A stretch of 64,000 nucleotides of DNA from Bacillus sp. FJAT-50079 (GCF_018343515.1 NZ_JAGYPD010000004.1:186001-250000); one strand, 5' to 3'; numbered from the stretch's first letter, positions 8,659 to 17,964 are shown. Notes: generated from the letters alone by a model not told the origin. Numbers and translations: made by a program.

Positions 8659-8817
8659 ATTTCTTTGGAAAGACAGATATGATAACATATACAATTGGCA
8701 TTAGAATTTTATTTAAAGCGTATTTGAAAAGCCGAGAGAGAAAGACGTATCAAATTTCGAGGGCGCCGAAAAACATTAGTCTCTTCAAAAATGTTATACC
8801 TATTCTAATATGAGTGT

Positions 8818-8866
8818 TGATTTCCGTTCCAGGTACTTGCTTTCCGCAGGCGGAAAGCAACAGTAT
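8818..8866. repeat. short palindromic intergenic element
   Basis: TTGCTTTCCGC (8837-8847) and GCGGAAAGCAA (8850-8860) form a perfect 11-bp hairpin with a two-base loop. The preceding ttccgttccaggtacttgc resembles the start of an intergenic repeat I know from many Bacillus genomes (ttccgttccaggcacttgctttccgc), here cut short. No T run follows, so a terminator role is unclear. Confidence 0.5.
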
Positions 8867-8947
8867 TATTAAGATGACTTTTTCAGTGCCCACAAAATCT
8901 CTCCAACCTTTTTATTTTGTGAATAGATAATGTAGAAGGTGTTTATT

Positions 8948-10093
8948 TTGATCTATTTTGATAATAGTGCAACGACAAAACCATATGATGATGTATTGGA
9001 CACATATGTAAAAGTAAATCGCCAGTTTTTTGGCAATCCGTCATCCTTGCATAATTTTGGCGGGAAATCTGAGCAACTACTTACACGAGCTCGAGAGCAA
9101 ATCGCGAACCTATGCAATGCCAAACCAGCGGAAATTTATTTTACATCTGGTGGAACAGAAGCAAATAATATGGCGATTAAGGGTGCGGCAATGATGCATA
9201 AAGGACGTGGAAATCATATTATTTCTACTGTAATTGAGCACCCGTCTGTGATTGAATCGTTGGAACAGCTGAGGGAACAAGGATTCGAGGTTACGTATGT
9301 TCCAGTCGATCAGCAAGGAAGAGTGTCGGTGGCTGATATCGAAGCTGCTCTTACGGATCAAACAATTCTCGTATCCGTCATGCATGTAAATAATGAAATT
9401 GGCTCGGTTCAACCGATCCAAACGATTGGTAATATGTTAAAGCAATATTCAAAAGTACTTTTTCATGTTGATCATGTTCAAGGAGCCGGGAAAATAAACC
9501 TCGATTTTCAAGAGGCAGCGATTGACCTATGCAGTGTTTCCGCCCATAAATTCCACGGCTTAAAAGGGACAGGCTTTCTTTATATTCGCGAAGGTGTGAA
9601 AATCAATCCACTTCTTGGTGGAGGAAATCAAGAAGGAAAGATGCGAAGCGGAACGGAAAATGTTGCTGGGATCGTTGCGATGGCACGTGCGTTACGTTTA
9701 ACGGAAGAAAAGCGTGTTCATGAAATGGATAATTTAGAATTAATTAGGAATTGTCTATATGATGAACTGAAGCAAAATCAAGAGATAATCGTTCATACAC
9801 CGATGGATGCTGCTCCACATATTATTAATTTTTCTGTGCAGCGTATAAAAGGAGAAGTACTCGTTCACGCACTTGAAGAAGAAGGAATCATTATTTCAAC
9901 GACAAGCGCATGTTCATCAAAAGATCAACGCCCGAGTAAAACGTTGACAGCGATTGGTGTTTCTGATCAAATAGCAGAAAGTGCAGTTCGCATCAGCCTT
10001 TCATATGAAAATACGCTTGAGGAAGCGAAGCAATTCATTGAGCGGCTGGATCAAGTATTGCAAAGATTAAATCATGTAATGAGGCGAAAATAA
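8948..10093 (+). CDS. cysteine desulfurase (NifS/IscS family), partner of ThiI
   Basis: The 381-residue pyridoxal-phosphate enzyme begins MIYFDNSATTKP. The active-site lysine is in SAHKFHGLKGTGFLYI, the phosphate-side histidine in HVDHVQGAGK, and the catalytic cysteine in STTSACSSKDQRPSK. It takes sulfur from L-cysteine, forms an enzyme persulfide and releases alanine. Its stop codon overlaps the thiI start (TAATG), as in B. subtilis, where the neighbouring NifZ passes sulfur to ThiI for 4-thiouridine in tRNA. The TTG at 8948 is the start that fits the AGAAGGTG site and the family N-terminus; an in-frame GTG at 8939 lies inside that site. Coupled translation with thiI is likely. Confidence 0.93.
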   Translation: MIYFDNSATTKPYDDVLDTYVKVNRQFFGNPSSLHNFGGKSEQLLTRAREQIANLCNAKPAEIYFTSGGTEANNMAIKGAAMMHKGRGNHIISTVIEHPSVIESLEQLREQGFEVTYVPVDQQGRVSVADIEAALTDQTILVSVMHVNNEIGSVQPIQTIGNMLKQYSKVLFHVDHVQGAGKINLDFQEAAIDLCSVSAHKFHGLKGTGFLYIREGVKINPLLGGGNQEGKMRSGTENVAGIVAMARALRLTEEKRVHEMDNLELIRNCLYDELKQNQEIIVHTPMDAAPHIINFSVQRIKGEVLVHALEEEGIIISTTSACSSKDQRPSKTLTAIGVSDQIAESAVRISLSYENTLEEAKQFIERLDQVLQRLNHVMRRK

Positions 10094-11292
10094 TGAATTA
10101 TGATCGAATTTTAATTAGATATGGAGAAATGTCCTTAAAAGGGCGAAATAGAAAACATTTTGTAACAAAATTAAGAAAAAGCATAAAGAGAATGCTACAA
10201 GATTTTCCGAATGTACAAATTGAATCTGAATGGGATCGCATGTATGTTTTGCTAAACGGCGAACGAGCAGAGCCGGTCATGGAGGAATTGAAGAAAGTAT
10301 TCGGTATTCAATCGTTTAGTCCAGCGATTAAAACAGAAAAAGAGATAGAAAAAATTCGTGAGGCGGCTTTGCAGATTATGAAAAAAGCCCATGTTCCAGG
10401 TAATACGTTTAAAATATCCGCACGTAGATCGGATAAAAATTTTGCCTATGACACAAACGGCTTAAATCATGCGGTTGGTGCGCATATTTTAATCCATATG
10501 GACGATATTAAAGTAGATGTAAAAAAACCGGACGTGAATTTGATCGTTGAAATTCGTCATGATGCTGCTTATATTTCCGGAGAAGTCATTCAAGGAATAG
10601 GCGGGTTCCCGGCAGGTTCATCTGGAAAAGCGATTCTCATGTTATCTGGGGGAATCGATAGTCCAGTTGCCGGATATTTAACGATGAAACGTGGCGTCGA
10701 AATTGAGGCTGTTCATTTTCACAGCCCACCATTTACGAATGAACGAGCAAAACAAAAAGTAATCGATCTTGCGGATAAGCTTGCCCAATATACAGGAAAA
10801 GTAAGAATTCATATGGTACCATTTACGGCTATACAGGAAACGATTCATAAAGAGATTCCTGCCGCCTATACGATGACAGCGACAAGAAGAATGATGCTGC
10901 GGATCGCGGATGAAATTAGGGAACAGCGAAAAGCGCTCGCGATTGTCACTGGGGAAAGTTTGGGACAAGTGGCAAGTCAAACGATGAATAGTATGTTTAC
11001 GATTAATGATGTGACGAATACGCCAATTATACGCCCGCTAATTACAATGGATAAACTTGAAATTATTTCTATTGCTGAAACACTAGACACGATGGAAATT
11101 TCAAATCGGCCTTATGAAGATTGTTGTACGATCTTTACTCCGCCAGCGCCAACAACGAAACCACGAGTAGATAAAATGGAAATGTTTGAAAACAAATTTG
11201 ATTGGGCACCACTTGTAGCTGAAGCAATTGAAAAAACCGAAGCTGTTGTTGTTAATGGCCAGAAAAAAGATGAAATGGATGATTTGTTTTAA
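10093..11292 (+). CDS. thiI: tRNA 4-thiouridine synthase ThiI
   Basis: The 399-residue protein has an N-terminal ferredoxin-like region and THUMP domain (residues about 60-165) followed by a PP-loop ATPase domain with MLSGGIDSPVAGYL. The catalytic cysteine region IVTGESLGQVASQT and the later RPYEDCCTIFTPPAPTT are present. It adenylates U8 of tRNA and replaces oxygen with sulfur supplied by the preceding desulfurase. As in other Bacillus ThiI proteins, the C-terminal rhodanese domain of the E. coli enzyme is absent, which explains the length of about 400. After the stop codon there is a small inverted repeat TGGTAA-tg-TTACCA at 11301-11314, flanked by A runs, of unknown use. Confidence 0.96.
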   Translation: MNYDRILIRYGEMSLKGRNRKHFVTKLRKSIKRMLQDFPNVQIESEWDRMYVLLNGERAEPVMEELKKVFGIQSFSPAIKTEKEIEKIREAALQIMKKAHVPGNTFKISARRSDKNFAYDTNGLNHAVGAHILIHMDDIKVDVKKPDVNLIVEIRHDAAYISGEVIQGIGGFPAGSSGKAILMLSGGIDSPVAGYLTMKRGVEIEAVHFHSPPFTNERAKQKVIDLADKLAQYTGKVRIHMVPFTAIQETIHKEIPAAYTMTATRRMMLRIADEIREQRKALAIVTGESLGQVASQTMNSMFTINDVTNTPIIRPLITMDKLEIISIAETLDTMEISNRPYEDCCTIFTPPAPTTKPRVDKMEMFENKFDWAPLVAEAIEKTEAVVVNGQKKDEMDDLF

Positions 11293-11377
11293 GAAAAAAA
11301 TGGTAATGTTACCAAAAAAATATTGAATGATGGCATGTGTTTTCGCACAATCTATCCATACAAGGAGGTGAAAACAC

Positions 11378-11581
11378 ATGCCAAACAACAGCAATAGCAA
11401 TCAACTTCTAGTACCAGGAGTACAACAGGCTCTAGACCAAATGAAATACGAAATCGCAACAGAATTCGGTGTTCAATTGGGAGCAGAGACAACTTCACGT
11501 GCAAACGGTTCAGTAGGTGGAGAAATCACCAAACGCCTTGTTCAAATGGCTGAACAACAACTTGGTGGCCGCGCACACTAA
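11378..11581 (+). CDS. alpha/beta-type small acid-soluble spore protein
   Basis: The 67-residue protein has the two signature stretches of alpha/beta SASPs: [18 protein letters not shown], which contains the germination protease cleavage site after the TEFG region, and [19 protein letters not shown]. These proteins coat DNA in the dormant spore and protect it from UV, heat and chemicals, then feed amino acids to the germinating cell. A very strong AAGGAGGTGA site lies before the ATG. The position after thiI matches sspA in B. subtilis, but the family is multi-copy, so I do not give a gene letter. A possible forespore sigma-G -35 (TGAATG, near 11323) is present, but the matching -10 is poor. 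Confidence 0.95.
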   Translation: MPNNSNSNQLLVPGVQQALDQMKYEIATEFGVQLGAETTSRANGSVGGEITKRLVQMAEQQLGGRAH

Positions 11582-11604
11582 CATTCGTATATTCAATGGA
11601 TATA

Positions 11605-11629
11605 GAAGCGGGAGCAATCCCGCTTCTTT
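11605..11629 (+). terminator. terminator of the SASP gene
   Basis: GAAGCGGG (11605-11612) pairs with CCCGCTTC (11619-11626), followed by a short T stretch. Confidence 0.8.
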
Positions 11630-11744
11630 GCAGTGTAATAATGATGAATTGTCTTTTTTTGTCTCGGAAACTAGTAGTCTTGAATATTAATTATGAGCAT
11701 CATTCTGTATAATAGGAATAAGTAAAAAAGAAGGAGGGGCAACG

Positions 11745-13322
11745 ATGAAACGAGAAGATTTACTTGCGCCTGAAATGTATAATATTACCGAGGAATTTGA
11801 AAGGTTTGCAGCTGATTCGAATCGAGTTGCTTTGAAGTGGGAAAATGATCAAGGGGAGACAAAAGAGATTACATATAAAAAGCTGATGAATGCGGCGAAT
11901 AAAATCGCTAACGTATTTACAGCAGCTGGTTTACAAAAAGGCGATGCCATTCTCATTATGGTTCCTAGACTTATCGAGGCGTATCAAGTATATACCGCAG
12001 CATTAAAAGCAGGACTCGTACTCATTCCAAGCTCCGAAATGTTGAAACCAGCAGACTTGCAATATCGAGTTGATCATGGTGATGTAAAGGCAATTGTGAA
12101 TTATTTCCCATATGTTGATCAATTTGATCAGGTAGAAAATATTGACGATGTGAAAAAGTTTGTCATCGGTAAAAATGTAAGTGGCTGGACGTACCTTGAT
12201 GAAGAAATGGAAAAAGCATCACATGATTATGCAGCTATTAAAACAGTTAGCACAGACACTGCGTTTTTATCCTACACATCGGGCACCACGGGCAATCCAA
12301 AAGCAGTCGTCCACACACATGGTTGGGGTTACGCTCACTTGAGAACAGCAGCACCAAATTGGTTAAGTATCCAAGAAGGCGATACCGTTTGGGCTACGGC
12401 AAGTCCTGGATGGCAAAAATGGGTATGGAGTCCCTTATTATCTGTGCTTGGAATGGGCGCAACAGGATTCGTTTATCATGGAAAATTTGATCCGTTAAAA
12501 TATTTATCGCTGCTTGAAAAATATAATATTAATGTATTATGCTGTACACCGACCGAATATCGCCTTATGGCGAAAGTAGATAATTTAAATGAATTTAATC
12601 TTTCTCATTTACACAGTGCAGTCTCAGCTGGAGAACCATTAAATCGTGAAGTGATTGATACATTTCGCCATTATTTTCAAGTGGATGTACGCGATGGTTA
12701 TGGACAAACCGAAAATACATTACTTGTTGGGATTACGAAAGAGATGGAGTTAAGACCAGGGTCAATGGGAAAACCTACACCTGGTAATAAAGTAGAAATT
12801 ATTGATGAATTTGGGCACCCGTGTAAGGTCGGCGAAATCGGTGATATTGCCGTTCACGTGGAAACACCTGCCTTATTCAAACATTATTACAAGGAGCCGG
12901 AACGAACAGCGATGCAATTTAGAGGCGAATATTATATTACCGGCGACAAAGCAAGAAAAGATGAAGATGGATATTTTTGGTTTGAAGGTCGAGGAGACGA
13001 TATCATTGTAAGCTCGGGTTATACAATTGGACCATTCGAAGTAGAGGATGCGCTCGTTAAGCACCCATACGTAAAGGAATGTGCGGTTGTAGCAAGTCCT
13101 GATGAAATAAGAGGAAATGTTGTTAAAGCATTCATTATCCTAAAAGACAACATCGATGAAAATGAACCTAACCTAATTTCCATTTTGCAAAATCACGTAA
13201 AAGAAATTACTGCTCCATACAAATACCCGCGGAAAATTGAATTCGTCGATGAATTACCGAAAACTGTTTCTGGGAAAATTATGCGTGTGGAATTAAGGAA
13301 GCGTGAGTTAGAGAGAAACTAA
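11745..13322 (+). CDS. ytcI: acyl-CoA synthetase (AMP-forming), YtcI-like
   Basis: The 525-residue protein is a member of the ANL adenylating superfamily. The ATP-binding P-loop reads SYTSGTTGNPKAVVHTHG (about residues 180-198), the A5 motif is GYGQTENTLLV, the hinge region contains ITGDKARKDEDGYFWFEGR, and the catalytic lysine lies in PKTVSGKIMRVELR. It should activate a carboxylic acid through an acyl-AMP and load it on CoA. By length and by gene order (after the SASP gene) it corresponds to B. subtilis YtcI, annotated as an acetyl-CoA synthetase-like or short branched-chain acyl-CoA ligase. The true acid cannot be read from sequence. The ATG follows AAGGAGGGGC. It has its own terminator. 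Confidence 0.88.
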   Translation: MKREDLLAPEMYNITEEFERFAADSNRVALKWENDQGETKEITYKKLMNAANKIANVFTAAGLQKGDAILIMVPRLIEAYQVYTAALKAGLVLIPSSEMLKPADLQYRVDHGDVKAIVNYFPYVDQFDQVENIDDVKKFVIGKNVSGWTYLDEEMEKASHDYAAIKTVSTDTAFLSYTSGTTGNPKAVVHTHGWGYAHLRTAAPNWLSIQEGDTVWATASPGWQKWVWSPLLSVLGMGATGFVYHGKFDPLKYLSLLEKYNINVLCCTPTEYRLMAKVDNLNEFNLSHLHSAVSAGEPLNREVIDTFRHYFQVDVRDGYGQTENTLLVGITKEMELRPGSMGKPTPGNKVEIIDEFGHPCKVGEIGDIAVHVETPALFKHYYKEPERTAMQFRGEYYITGDKARKDEDGYFWFEGRGDDIIVSSGYTIGPFEVEDALVKHPYVKECAVVASPDEIRGNVVKAFIILKDNIDENEPNLISILQNHVKEITAPYKYPRKIEFVDELPKTVSGKIMRVELRKRELERN

Positions 13323-13378
13323 CCCGTTTATAAAAAATAAAAACTATGATAAAATTTTATAATATTGTTTATTAGAAG

Positions 13379-13425
13379 AACAAAGCCCCTTCAACGACAA
13401 TCGTAAGAAGGTGGCTTTGTTTTAT
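13379..13425 (+). terminator. terminator after ytcI
   Basis: AACAAAGCC (13379-13387) pairs with GGCTTTGTT (13413-13421), with an inner CCTTC/GAAGG pair, followed by T residues. It reaches close to the next ribosome binding site. Confidence 0.75.
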
Positions 13426-13437
13426 TGGGGAGTTTTA

Positions 13438-14373
13438 ATGATGGGAAAAAACGAACAGCTCGGAATAGTTTATACGGTAATCGCCTATCTCGTATGGGGA
13501 TTTTTGCCGATTTATTGGAAGTTTCTTGGGCATGTAACAGCTGAAGAGATATTAGCAAATCGGATCTTTTGGTCGTTTTGCTTCATGATACTCGTTCTTT
13601 TCATCGGAAAGAAATGGAGTAGTTTTGTAACAAGTTTACGCATGATTGTAAAACAGCCCAAAACGTTTTTTGCCCTTGCAGGGGCTTCGATTTTGATTAG
13701 CTGTAACTGGTTTATTTATATTTGGGCAGTGAATGAAGGGAGAATCGTAGAGGCGTCCCTTGGGTATTATATTAATCCGCTAGTAAGCATTTTACTAGGT
13801 GTCATCGTTTTAAAAGAAAAATTATTACGGATTCAAATTGTCTCCTTCTTTTTCGCATTAGCCGGTGTTCTCGTTTTAACCATTTCATATGGACAATTTC
13901 CGTTCATTGCTTTTTTCCTTGCCCTTTCATTTGGTTTCTATGGCTTAGTGAAAAAAATGGTAAAAGTAGATTCTGGAATTGGTTTAACACTAGAAACAAT
14001 GTTTATTATGCCGCTTGCCTTTATTTATATGATATACGGCATGATCAAAGGAGAATCTGCTCTGTTTTCGGGTTCACTTCACACGATATTACTTTTAATC
14101 GGATCCGGAGCGGCCACGGCCATACCACTTTTATATTTTGCCAAAGGGGTGCTAAGAATTCCCCTCTATTTAGCAGGGTTTATACAATATTTAGCTCCAA
14201 CCATTATGCTTATTATCGGAGTTGTTCTTTATAAAGAGCCCTTTGAGTCAACACAAATCCTCGCTTTCTCTCTCATTTGGGGTGCCCTTGCCCTCGTAAC
14301 ATTTGCGGCGGTCAAAGGAGCGACAAAGGGAAAAAGTTTAAAATCGCTAAAACAAAAACGAGCATCTCATTGA
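13438..14373 (+). CDS. rarD: RarD-type EamA/DMT-family membrane transporter
   Basis: The protein has about 311 residues and is strongly hydrophobic, with about ten predicted membrane helices in two EamA repeats. The N-terminal segment YTVIAYLVWGFLPIYWKFLG and the following AEEILANRIFWSF match the RarD subgroup (chloramphenicol-sensitive protein family). The natural substrate is not known for the family. GGGGAG precedes two adjacent ATG codons, 13438 and 13441, and either could be used. The stop codon lies inside the stem of the following terminator. The gene is close behind the ytcI terminator and convergent with nadK, so it is probably transcribed alone. Confidence 0.85.
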   Translation: MMGKNEQLGIVYTVIAYLVWGFLPIYWKFLGHVTAEEILANRIFWSFCFMILVLFIGKKWSSFVTSLRMIVKQPKTFFALAGASILISCNWFIYIWAVNEGRIVEASLGYYINPLVSILLGVIVLKEKLLRIQIVSFFFALAGVLVLTISYGQFPFIAFFLALSFGFYGLVKKMVKVDSGIGLTLETMFIMPLAFIYMIYGMIKGESALFSGSLHTILLLIGSGAATAIPLLYFAKGVLRIPLYLAGFIQYLAPTIMLIIGVVLYKEPFESTQILAFSLIWGALALVTFAAVKGATKGKSLKSLKQKRASH

Positions 14374-14388
14374 TTGAGGTGCTCGTTT
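14358..14388 (+). terminator. terminator overlapping the rarD 3' end
   Basis: ACGAGCATCTCA (14358-14369) pairs with TGAGGTGCTCGT (14375-14386, one G-T), followed by TTTTC. It may also serve the convergent nadK gene. Confidence 0.8.
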
Positions 14389-14396
14389 TCTTCTTC

Positions 14397-15197
14397 TTAT
14401 AAAAACGTTCTTTTTACTTTCTCCCAGAACGAGTTGTTTTTGAGTTTAACTGTTTTAATTCGTTTATCTGTTAATTGGATTTCTACTTTTTCTACTTGTT
14501 GGACGCTTAATGCTTCGTTATCCATTCCCATTGTAGGATAGTCATTTCCGTCTTGAACGACTTTTAGAAGAAGCTTACGGTCATCCCCTAAAATAAAGGA
14601 AGAGCCAAGTGTGCGATATAAATTATTGTTTAGTGAAGCCATTTCACTTACTTGCATACAAGGAAGAAGTGGGTCAACAACCGCCCCTTTAATCGACTTA
14701 TTATAGGCTGTGCTTCCTGTCGGTGTTGAGATGACCATGCCATCACCGCGGAACGTTTCGAAATGTAAATCATCGATAAACACATCCATAACGAGTGTTT
14801 TAATGATTCCAGAACGGATCGTGAATTCGTTTAAGCAGTAAAAAGATCCTTCCTCATCAACATCGACTTTAATAATTGGGTAACGTCTTACTTCGATTTG
14901 TTCCATCGTCATAGCATCTACGATTGAATGGAGGTCATCGATGTGGAAGTCACAGTAAAGTCCTTTTGTACCATCTTCAGCAATGCCCGCGTATAAGCAA
15001 TCTTGTCTAAACCCTGTTTTTCTTACTGCTTGCAAAAATGTGCCATCTCCACCAATGCTAGCAATAATATTTGCCTCTTCGTGTTTTTTCACAATCGTGA
15101 AATCATGTCTTTCTGCAAGTTCATGTAATGCGATAATTTTATCATTCACGACCGAATCGTTTTTATGAAAAAAGAAAATGTTTTTGCGTTGTGTCAT
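14397..15197 (-). CDS. nadK: NAD kinase
   Basis: The 266-residue protein has the NAD kinase signature ASIGGDGTFLQAVRKTG near residues 47-63 and the second conserved block GDGMVISTPTGSTAYNKS around residues 150-167. It phosphorylates NAD to NADP. The form is the short Bacillus type without extra domains, corresponding to YtdI (PpnKB), one of two NAD kinases in B. subtilis. GAGGAGGA precedes the ATG. It is transcribed against rarD and diverges from sppA, with about 130 bases between the divergent starts. Confidence 0.95.
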   Translation of the reverse strand: MTQRKNIFFFHKNDSVVNDKIIALHELAERHDFTIVKKHEEANIIASIGGDGTFLQAVRKTGFRQDCLYAGIAEDGTKGLYCDFHIDDLHSIVDAMTMEQIEVRRYPIIKVDVDEEGSFYCLNEFTIRSGIIKTLVMDVFIDDLHFETFRGDGMVISTPTGSTAYNKSIKGAVVDPLLPCMQVSEMASLNNNLYRTLGSSFILGDDRKLLLKVVQDGNDYPTMGMDNEALSVQQVEKVEIQLTDKRIKTVKLKNNSFWEKVKRTFL

Positions 15198-15325
15198 TTA
15201 AAAGTCCTCCTCGGAAAAAATCCTATATATTTGTTACAATAATGAACATGTCTTTCATTTTAACATGAGATTGAAACTTTTTAAAAGAATGACACGTATG
15301 TACATGTGTAGGGAGGAGATTTTAT

Positions 15326-16333
15326 ATGAATGGAAAACGTTGGGCGGCATTAGCGATCGCAGCAGGAGTATTATTTGTATCATCCATTGTTAATGCAGCA
15401 AGCACCTTTTTGTTTACTGATTTTTCAAAGGCGTTTGAAGGGAATTTTATGTCTGGTAATACGTTTGCTGAGGAAACGATTGAAGTTGGTAATCCATTGA
15501 AAAAAATCGCTGTTCTTGAAGTGAACGGGGTTATTCAAGATACAGGTGATACAGCTTCAATTTTTTCTAGCGGCTATTTACATCGCGATTTTATGAAACA
15601 GCTGAATCAAGTGAAGGATGATAAAAACGTCAAAGCGATCGTTCTTCGAGTGAACTCACCAGGCGGCGGTACGAATGAATCAGCAGAAATCCATCAAAAA
15701 ATCGTGCAAATTAGAGAAGAAACGAAAAAGCCAGTCTATGTGTCGATGGGAGCGATGGCGGCATCAGGCGGTTATTATATTTCCGCTCCAGCTGATAAAA
15801 TTTTCGCAAGTCCTGAAACATTAACAGGTTCACTCGGGGTTATTATGCAAGGTGTGAACATCGGTGAGCTTGCGGAAATGTATGGAGTCGACTTTATGAC
15901 GATTAAAAGTGGACCTTATAAAGACATTATGAGCCAATACCGCGAGATGACGGATGATGAAAGAGATATTTTACAATCGATGCTCGATAATTCCTATAAT
16001 GAATTCGTTCGTATCATTGCCGAAGGTCGGGGATTGACGGAAGAAAGAGTAAGAGAGCTTGCGGACGGCAGAGTGTATGACGGCAGGCAGGCAAAGGAAG
16101 TTGATCTTATCGACGATTTTGGTTATGAGGAAGATGTGATTAGTCAGTTGAAAGCAGATCATCAATTAGAGGATGCAGAAGTCATTCGCTACACATCCAA
16201 TCTTGGTGGACTTGGATCATTGCTTGGGCTAACGGCTCAAAAAATCGCCGGTAAGCAGGCAGAGATGTCAGGGATTTTACACCTTCTATCAAAACCAAAT
16301 GCGCCAAGGCTTATGTATTTATACTCTGAATGA
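15326..16333 (+). CDS. sppA: signal peptide peptidase SppA
   Basis: The 335-residue protein has one N-terminal membrane anchor (residues about 5-27) and a ClpP-like serine protease domain. The catalytic serine is in MGAMAASGGYYISAPADK and the general-base lysine in SGPYKDIMSQYREM. VNSPGGGTNESAEIH is the substrate-side loop. In Bacillus, SppA degrades remnant signal peptides and misfolded membrane proteins and contributes to lantibiotic resistance. It is the short single-domain form, which assembles as a dome-shaped octamer. The ATG has a GGAGGAG site. The next gene, 18 bases downstream, encodes its likely inhibitor. Confidence 0.95.
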   Translation: MNGKRWAALAIAAGVLFVSSIVNAASTFLFTDFSKAFEGNFMSGNTFAEETIEVGNPLKKIAVLEVNGVIQDTGDTASIFSSGYLHRDFMKQLNQVKDDKNVKAIVLRVNSPGGGTNESAEIHQKIVQIREETKKPVYVSMGAMAASGGYYISAPADKIFASPETLTGSLGVIMQGVNIGELAEMYGVDFMTIKSGPYKDIMSQYREMTDDERDILQSMLDNSYNEFVRIIAEGRGLTEERVRELADGRVYDGRQAKEVDLIDDFGYEEDVISQLKADHQLEDAEVIRYTSNLGGLGSLLGLTAQKIAGKQAEMSGILHLLSKPNAPRLMYLYSE

Positions 16334-16351
16334 TGATCAGAAGGAGGTTGA

Positions 16352-16828
16352 ATGACTATGGAGGAAAATCATCAAGAACGAATAGAGCCACAGGCAATCC
16401 ACACAGAAGTACCGGAACAGCGGTATGCAGGTTTTTGGATGCGGTTTTGGGCATACTTACTTGATTTAATCATCATCTTTAGTTTAAATGGCCTGCTCGT
16501 TAAACCGATATTTCGGGCATTTGATATTTCATTATCAAAAGCAGGGATCATATCTGCTTACGGAATTGCAGCGGGCTTGATTTTTTATTTGTATTTTATT
16601 CTCATGACGAAATATTTTAGCCAAACACTCGGAAAAATGGTCTTCGGTCTCAAGGTTGTTTCCTTGCAAGCCAATAAACTTTCATGGAGTACGATCATTT
16701 TCAGAGAAGGAGTCGGCCGCTATATTTCGGCAACATTGCAATTTTTATACATCATTGCTGCTTTTACACCGAAAAAACAAGCGCTGCATGATTTATTTGC
16801 CGATACAACGGTTGTTCATGAAAGATAA
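16352..16828 (+). CDS. yteJ: RDD-family membrane protein, SppA inhibitor SppI (YteJ)
   Basis: The 158-residue protein has an RDD domain with three or four membrane helices. The segment RYAGFWMRFWAYLLDLIII gives the Arg-Asp-Asp-type signature, and QTLGKMVFGLKVVS is typical of the second half. In B. subtilis YteJ (renamed SppI) forms a complex with SppA and inhibits its protease activity, and the same pairing is kept here. The ribosome binding site AAGGAGG is five bases before ATG 16352; ATG 16358 is an alternative. It ends at a clear terminator, so sppA-yteJ is a two-gene unit. Confidence 0.9.
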   Translation: MTMEENHQERIEPQAIHTEVPEQRYAGFWMRFWAYLLDLIIIFSLNGLLVKPIFRAFDISLSKAGIISAYGIAAGLIFYLYFILMTKYFSQTLGKMVFGLKVVSLQANKLSWSTIIFREGVGRYISATLQFLYIIAAFTPKKQALHDLFADTTVVHER

Positions 16829-16843
16829 AGAACGATACAACAC

Positions 16844-16870
16844 ACCCGCTTAATTTAAGCGGGTTTATTT
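16844..16870 (+). terminator. terminator of sppA-yteJ
   Basis: ACCCGCTTAA and TTAAGCGGGT form a perfect 10-bp stem (16844-16864), followed by TTATTTTATTTT. Confidence 0.85.
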
Positions 16871-16909
16871 TATTTTCAGCGGGGCATACTAACATGTTGG
16901 AGGGATCAT

Positions 16910-17506
16910 ATGCTTTTTCCCGTCATCATCCTTATTGTTGCAGTCGCCCTTATTTTCTTGTATTTCTTGAGAATACATATAACGATTACGTTAAAAAACA
17001 CACATGTAAAAATAAAAATAAGTACTTTCTTTCATTTGATTCGTATAAAAAGAGAACTCGATTTGCTGAATATCCCTGAAAGGAAAGATATTTCATTAGA
17101 TCAGCGATTAGACAATCTGAAACAAAAGTACTGTGATGTAAAGCCGATGATTCGTCAAGTAGATCGATTTTTTTTAAAAACCCGCAGGCGCGTATTTACT
17201 TGGAAAACGATGATTGGACTCGGTGACGCCCACGCAACAGCAATTGCTGCTGGAATGATCTATTCATTGAAGGGGATCGTGCTCACTTTCTTAAAAACGC
17301 ATATGCGTTGGAAAAGCAAGCCAGACGTAGATGTCGTGCAAAATGTTCACGAATATACATGGCGGATGCATTTGCAATGTATGATCTCTTTTAAAGCGGG
17401 GGATGCTATATTGACGGCTTGGAAGCTGTATCGATTATGGAAGAAAACACAAAAAGCACATACATCCCGCGTTCATGCGGCTGATAGGAGGAGTTTAGAT
17501 GGCTGA
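16910..17506 (+). CDS. ytfI: DUF2953 membrane-anchored protein YtfI
   Basis: The 198-residue protein has one N-terminal membrane helix (residues about 2-20), then a basic and partly amphipathic region. It has the length and position of B. subtilis YtfI (DUF2953), immediately upstream of the GerW-family gene ytfJ. The conserved middle segment includes WKTMIGLGDAHATAIAAGMI. The function is not established; expression in sporulation is assumed from its partner. The 3' end overlaps the ytfJ start by eight bases, which suggests coupled translation. Confidence 0.85.
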   Translation: MLFPVIILIVAVALIFLYFLRIHITITLKNTHVKIKISTFFHLIRIKRELDLLNIPERKDISLDQRLDNLKQKYCDVKPMIRQVDRFFLKTRRRVFTWKTMIGLGDAHATAIAAGMIYSLKGIVLTFLKTHMRWKSKPDVDVVQNVHEYTWRMHLQCMISFKAGDAILTAWKLYRLWKKTQKAHTSRVHAADRRSLDG

Positions 17507-17936
17507 CCATCATCCGATTAAAGATGTGATGACAACGGCGATGGAAAATTTAAAAGAGATGATTGATGTAAATACAATCGTCGGTGATCCAGTTGAAACC
17601 CCTGACGGAGGTGTCATTTTAACCGTATCTAAGGTTGGATTTGGCTTTGCGATGGGAGGAAGTGAATTCAACGCGAGCTCTGACGGGGATAGTCAAGCAT
17701 TTCCGTTCGGAGGCGGAAGCGGTGGTGGTGTTTCGATTACGCCGATTGCATTTTTAATTGTAAATAAGCATGGTGTAAATATGCTCCATCTTGAGCAAAA
17801 ACCGCAATTAATTGAAAAACTGATCGACCTCGCTCCGAGCACGATTGAGAAAATTCAACAAATGACGAATCACTCTAAACATGAAGAAGTGGAAAAGGAA
17901 ATAAAAAAAGAAAGTACAATCGATTACGATATTTAA
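17499..17936 (+). CDS. ytfJ: GerW-family sporulation protein YtfJ
   Basis: The 145-residue protein matches the GerW/YtfJ family: an N-terminal helix with ENLKEMIDVNTIVGDPVE, the strand GGVILTVSKVGFGFAMGG, a glycine- and serine-rich turn with FGGGSGGGVSITPIAFLI, and an acidic tail. It is made in the forespore in B. subtilis. Family members have been linked to germination with some germinants. It has no signal peptide or membrane segment. AGGAGG precedes the ATG inside the ytfI end. A terminator follows directly. Confidence 0.92.
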   Translation: MADHHPIKDVMTTAMENLKEMIDVNTIVGDPVETPDGGVILTVSKVGFGFAMGGSEFNASSDGDSQAFPFGGGSGGGVSITPIAFLIVNKHGVNMLHLEQKPQLIEKLIDLAPSTIEKIQQMTNHSKHEEVEKEIKKESTIDYDI

Positions 17937-17964
17937 AAATCTCGCACCCCTTTGCGAGATTTAG
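17937..17964 (+). terminator. terminator of ytfI-ytfJ
   Basis: AAATCTCGCA (17937-17946) pairs perfectly with TGCGAGATTT (17953-17962). Confidence 0.8.

Noticed and set aside
8660-8817. Remnant gene between ezrA and the cysteine desulfurase gene
   Set aside because: No reading frame or recognisable protein fragment was found; only short chance frames exist.
11301-11314. thiI terminator (TGGTAA-tg-TTACCA)
   Set aside because: The stem is short and AT-rich and is followed by A residues rather than T on the coding strand.
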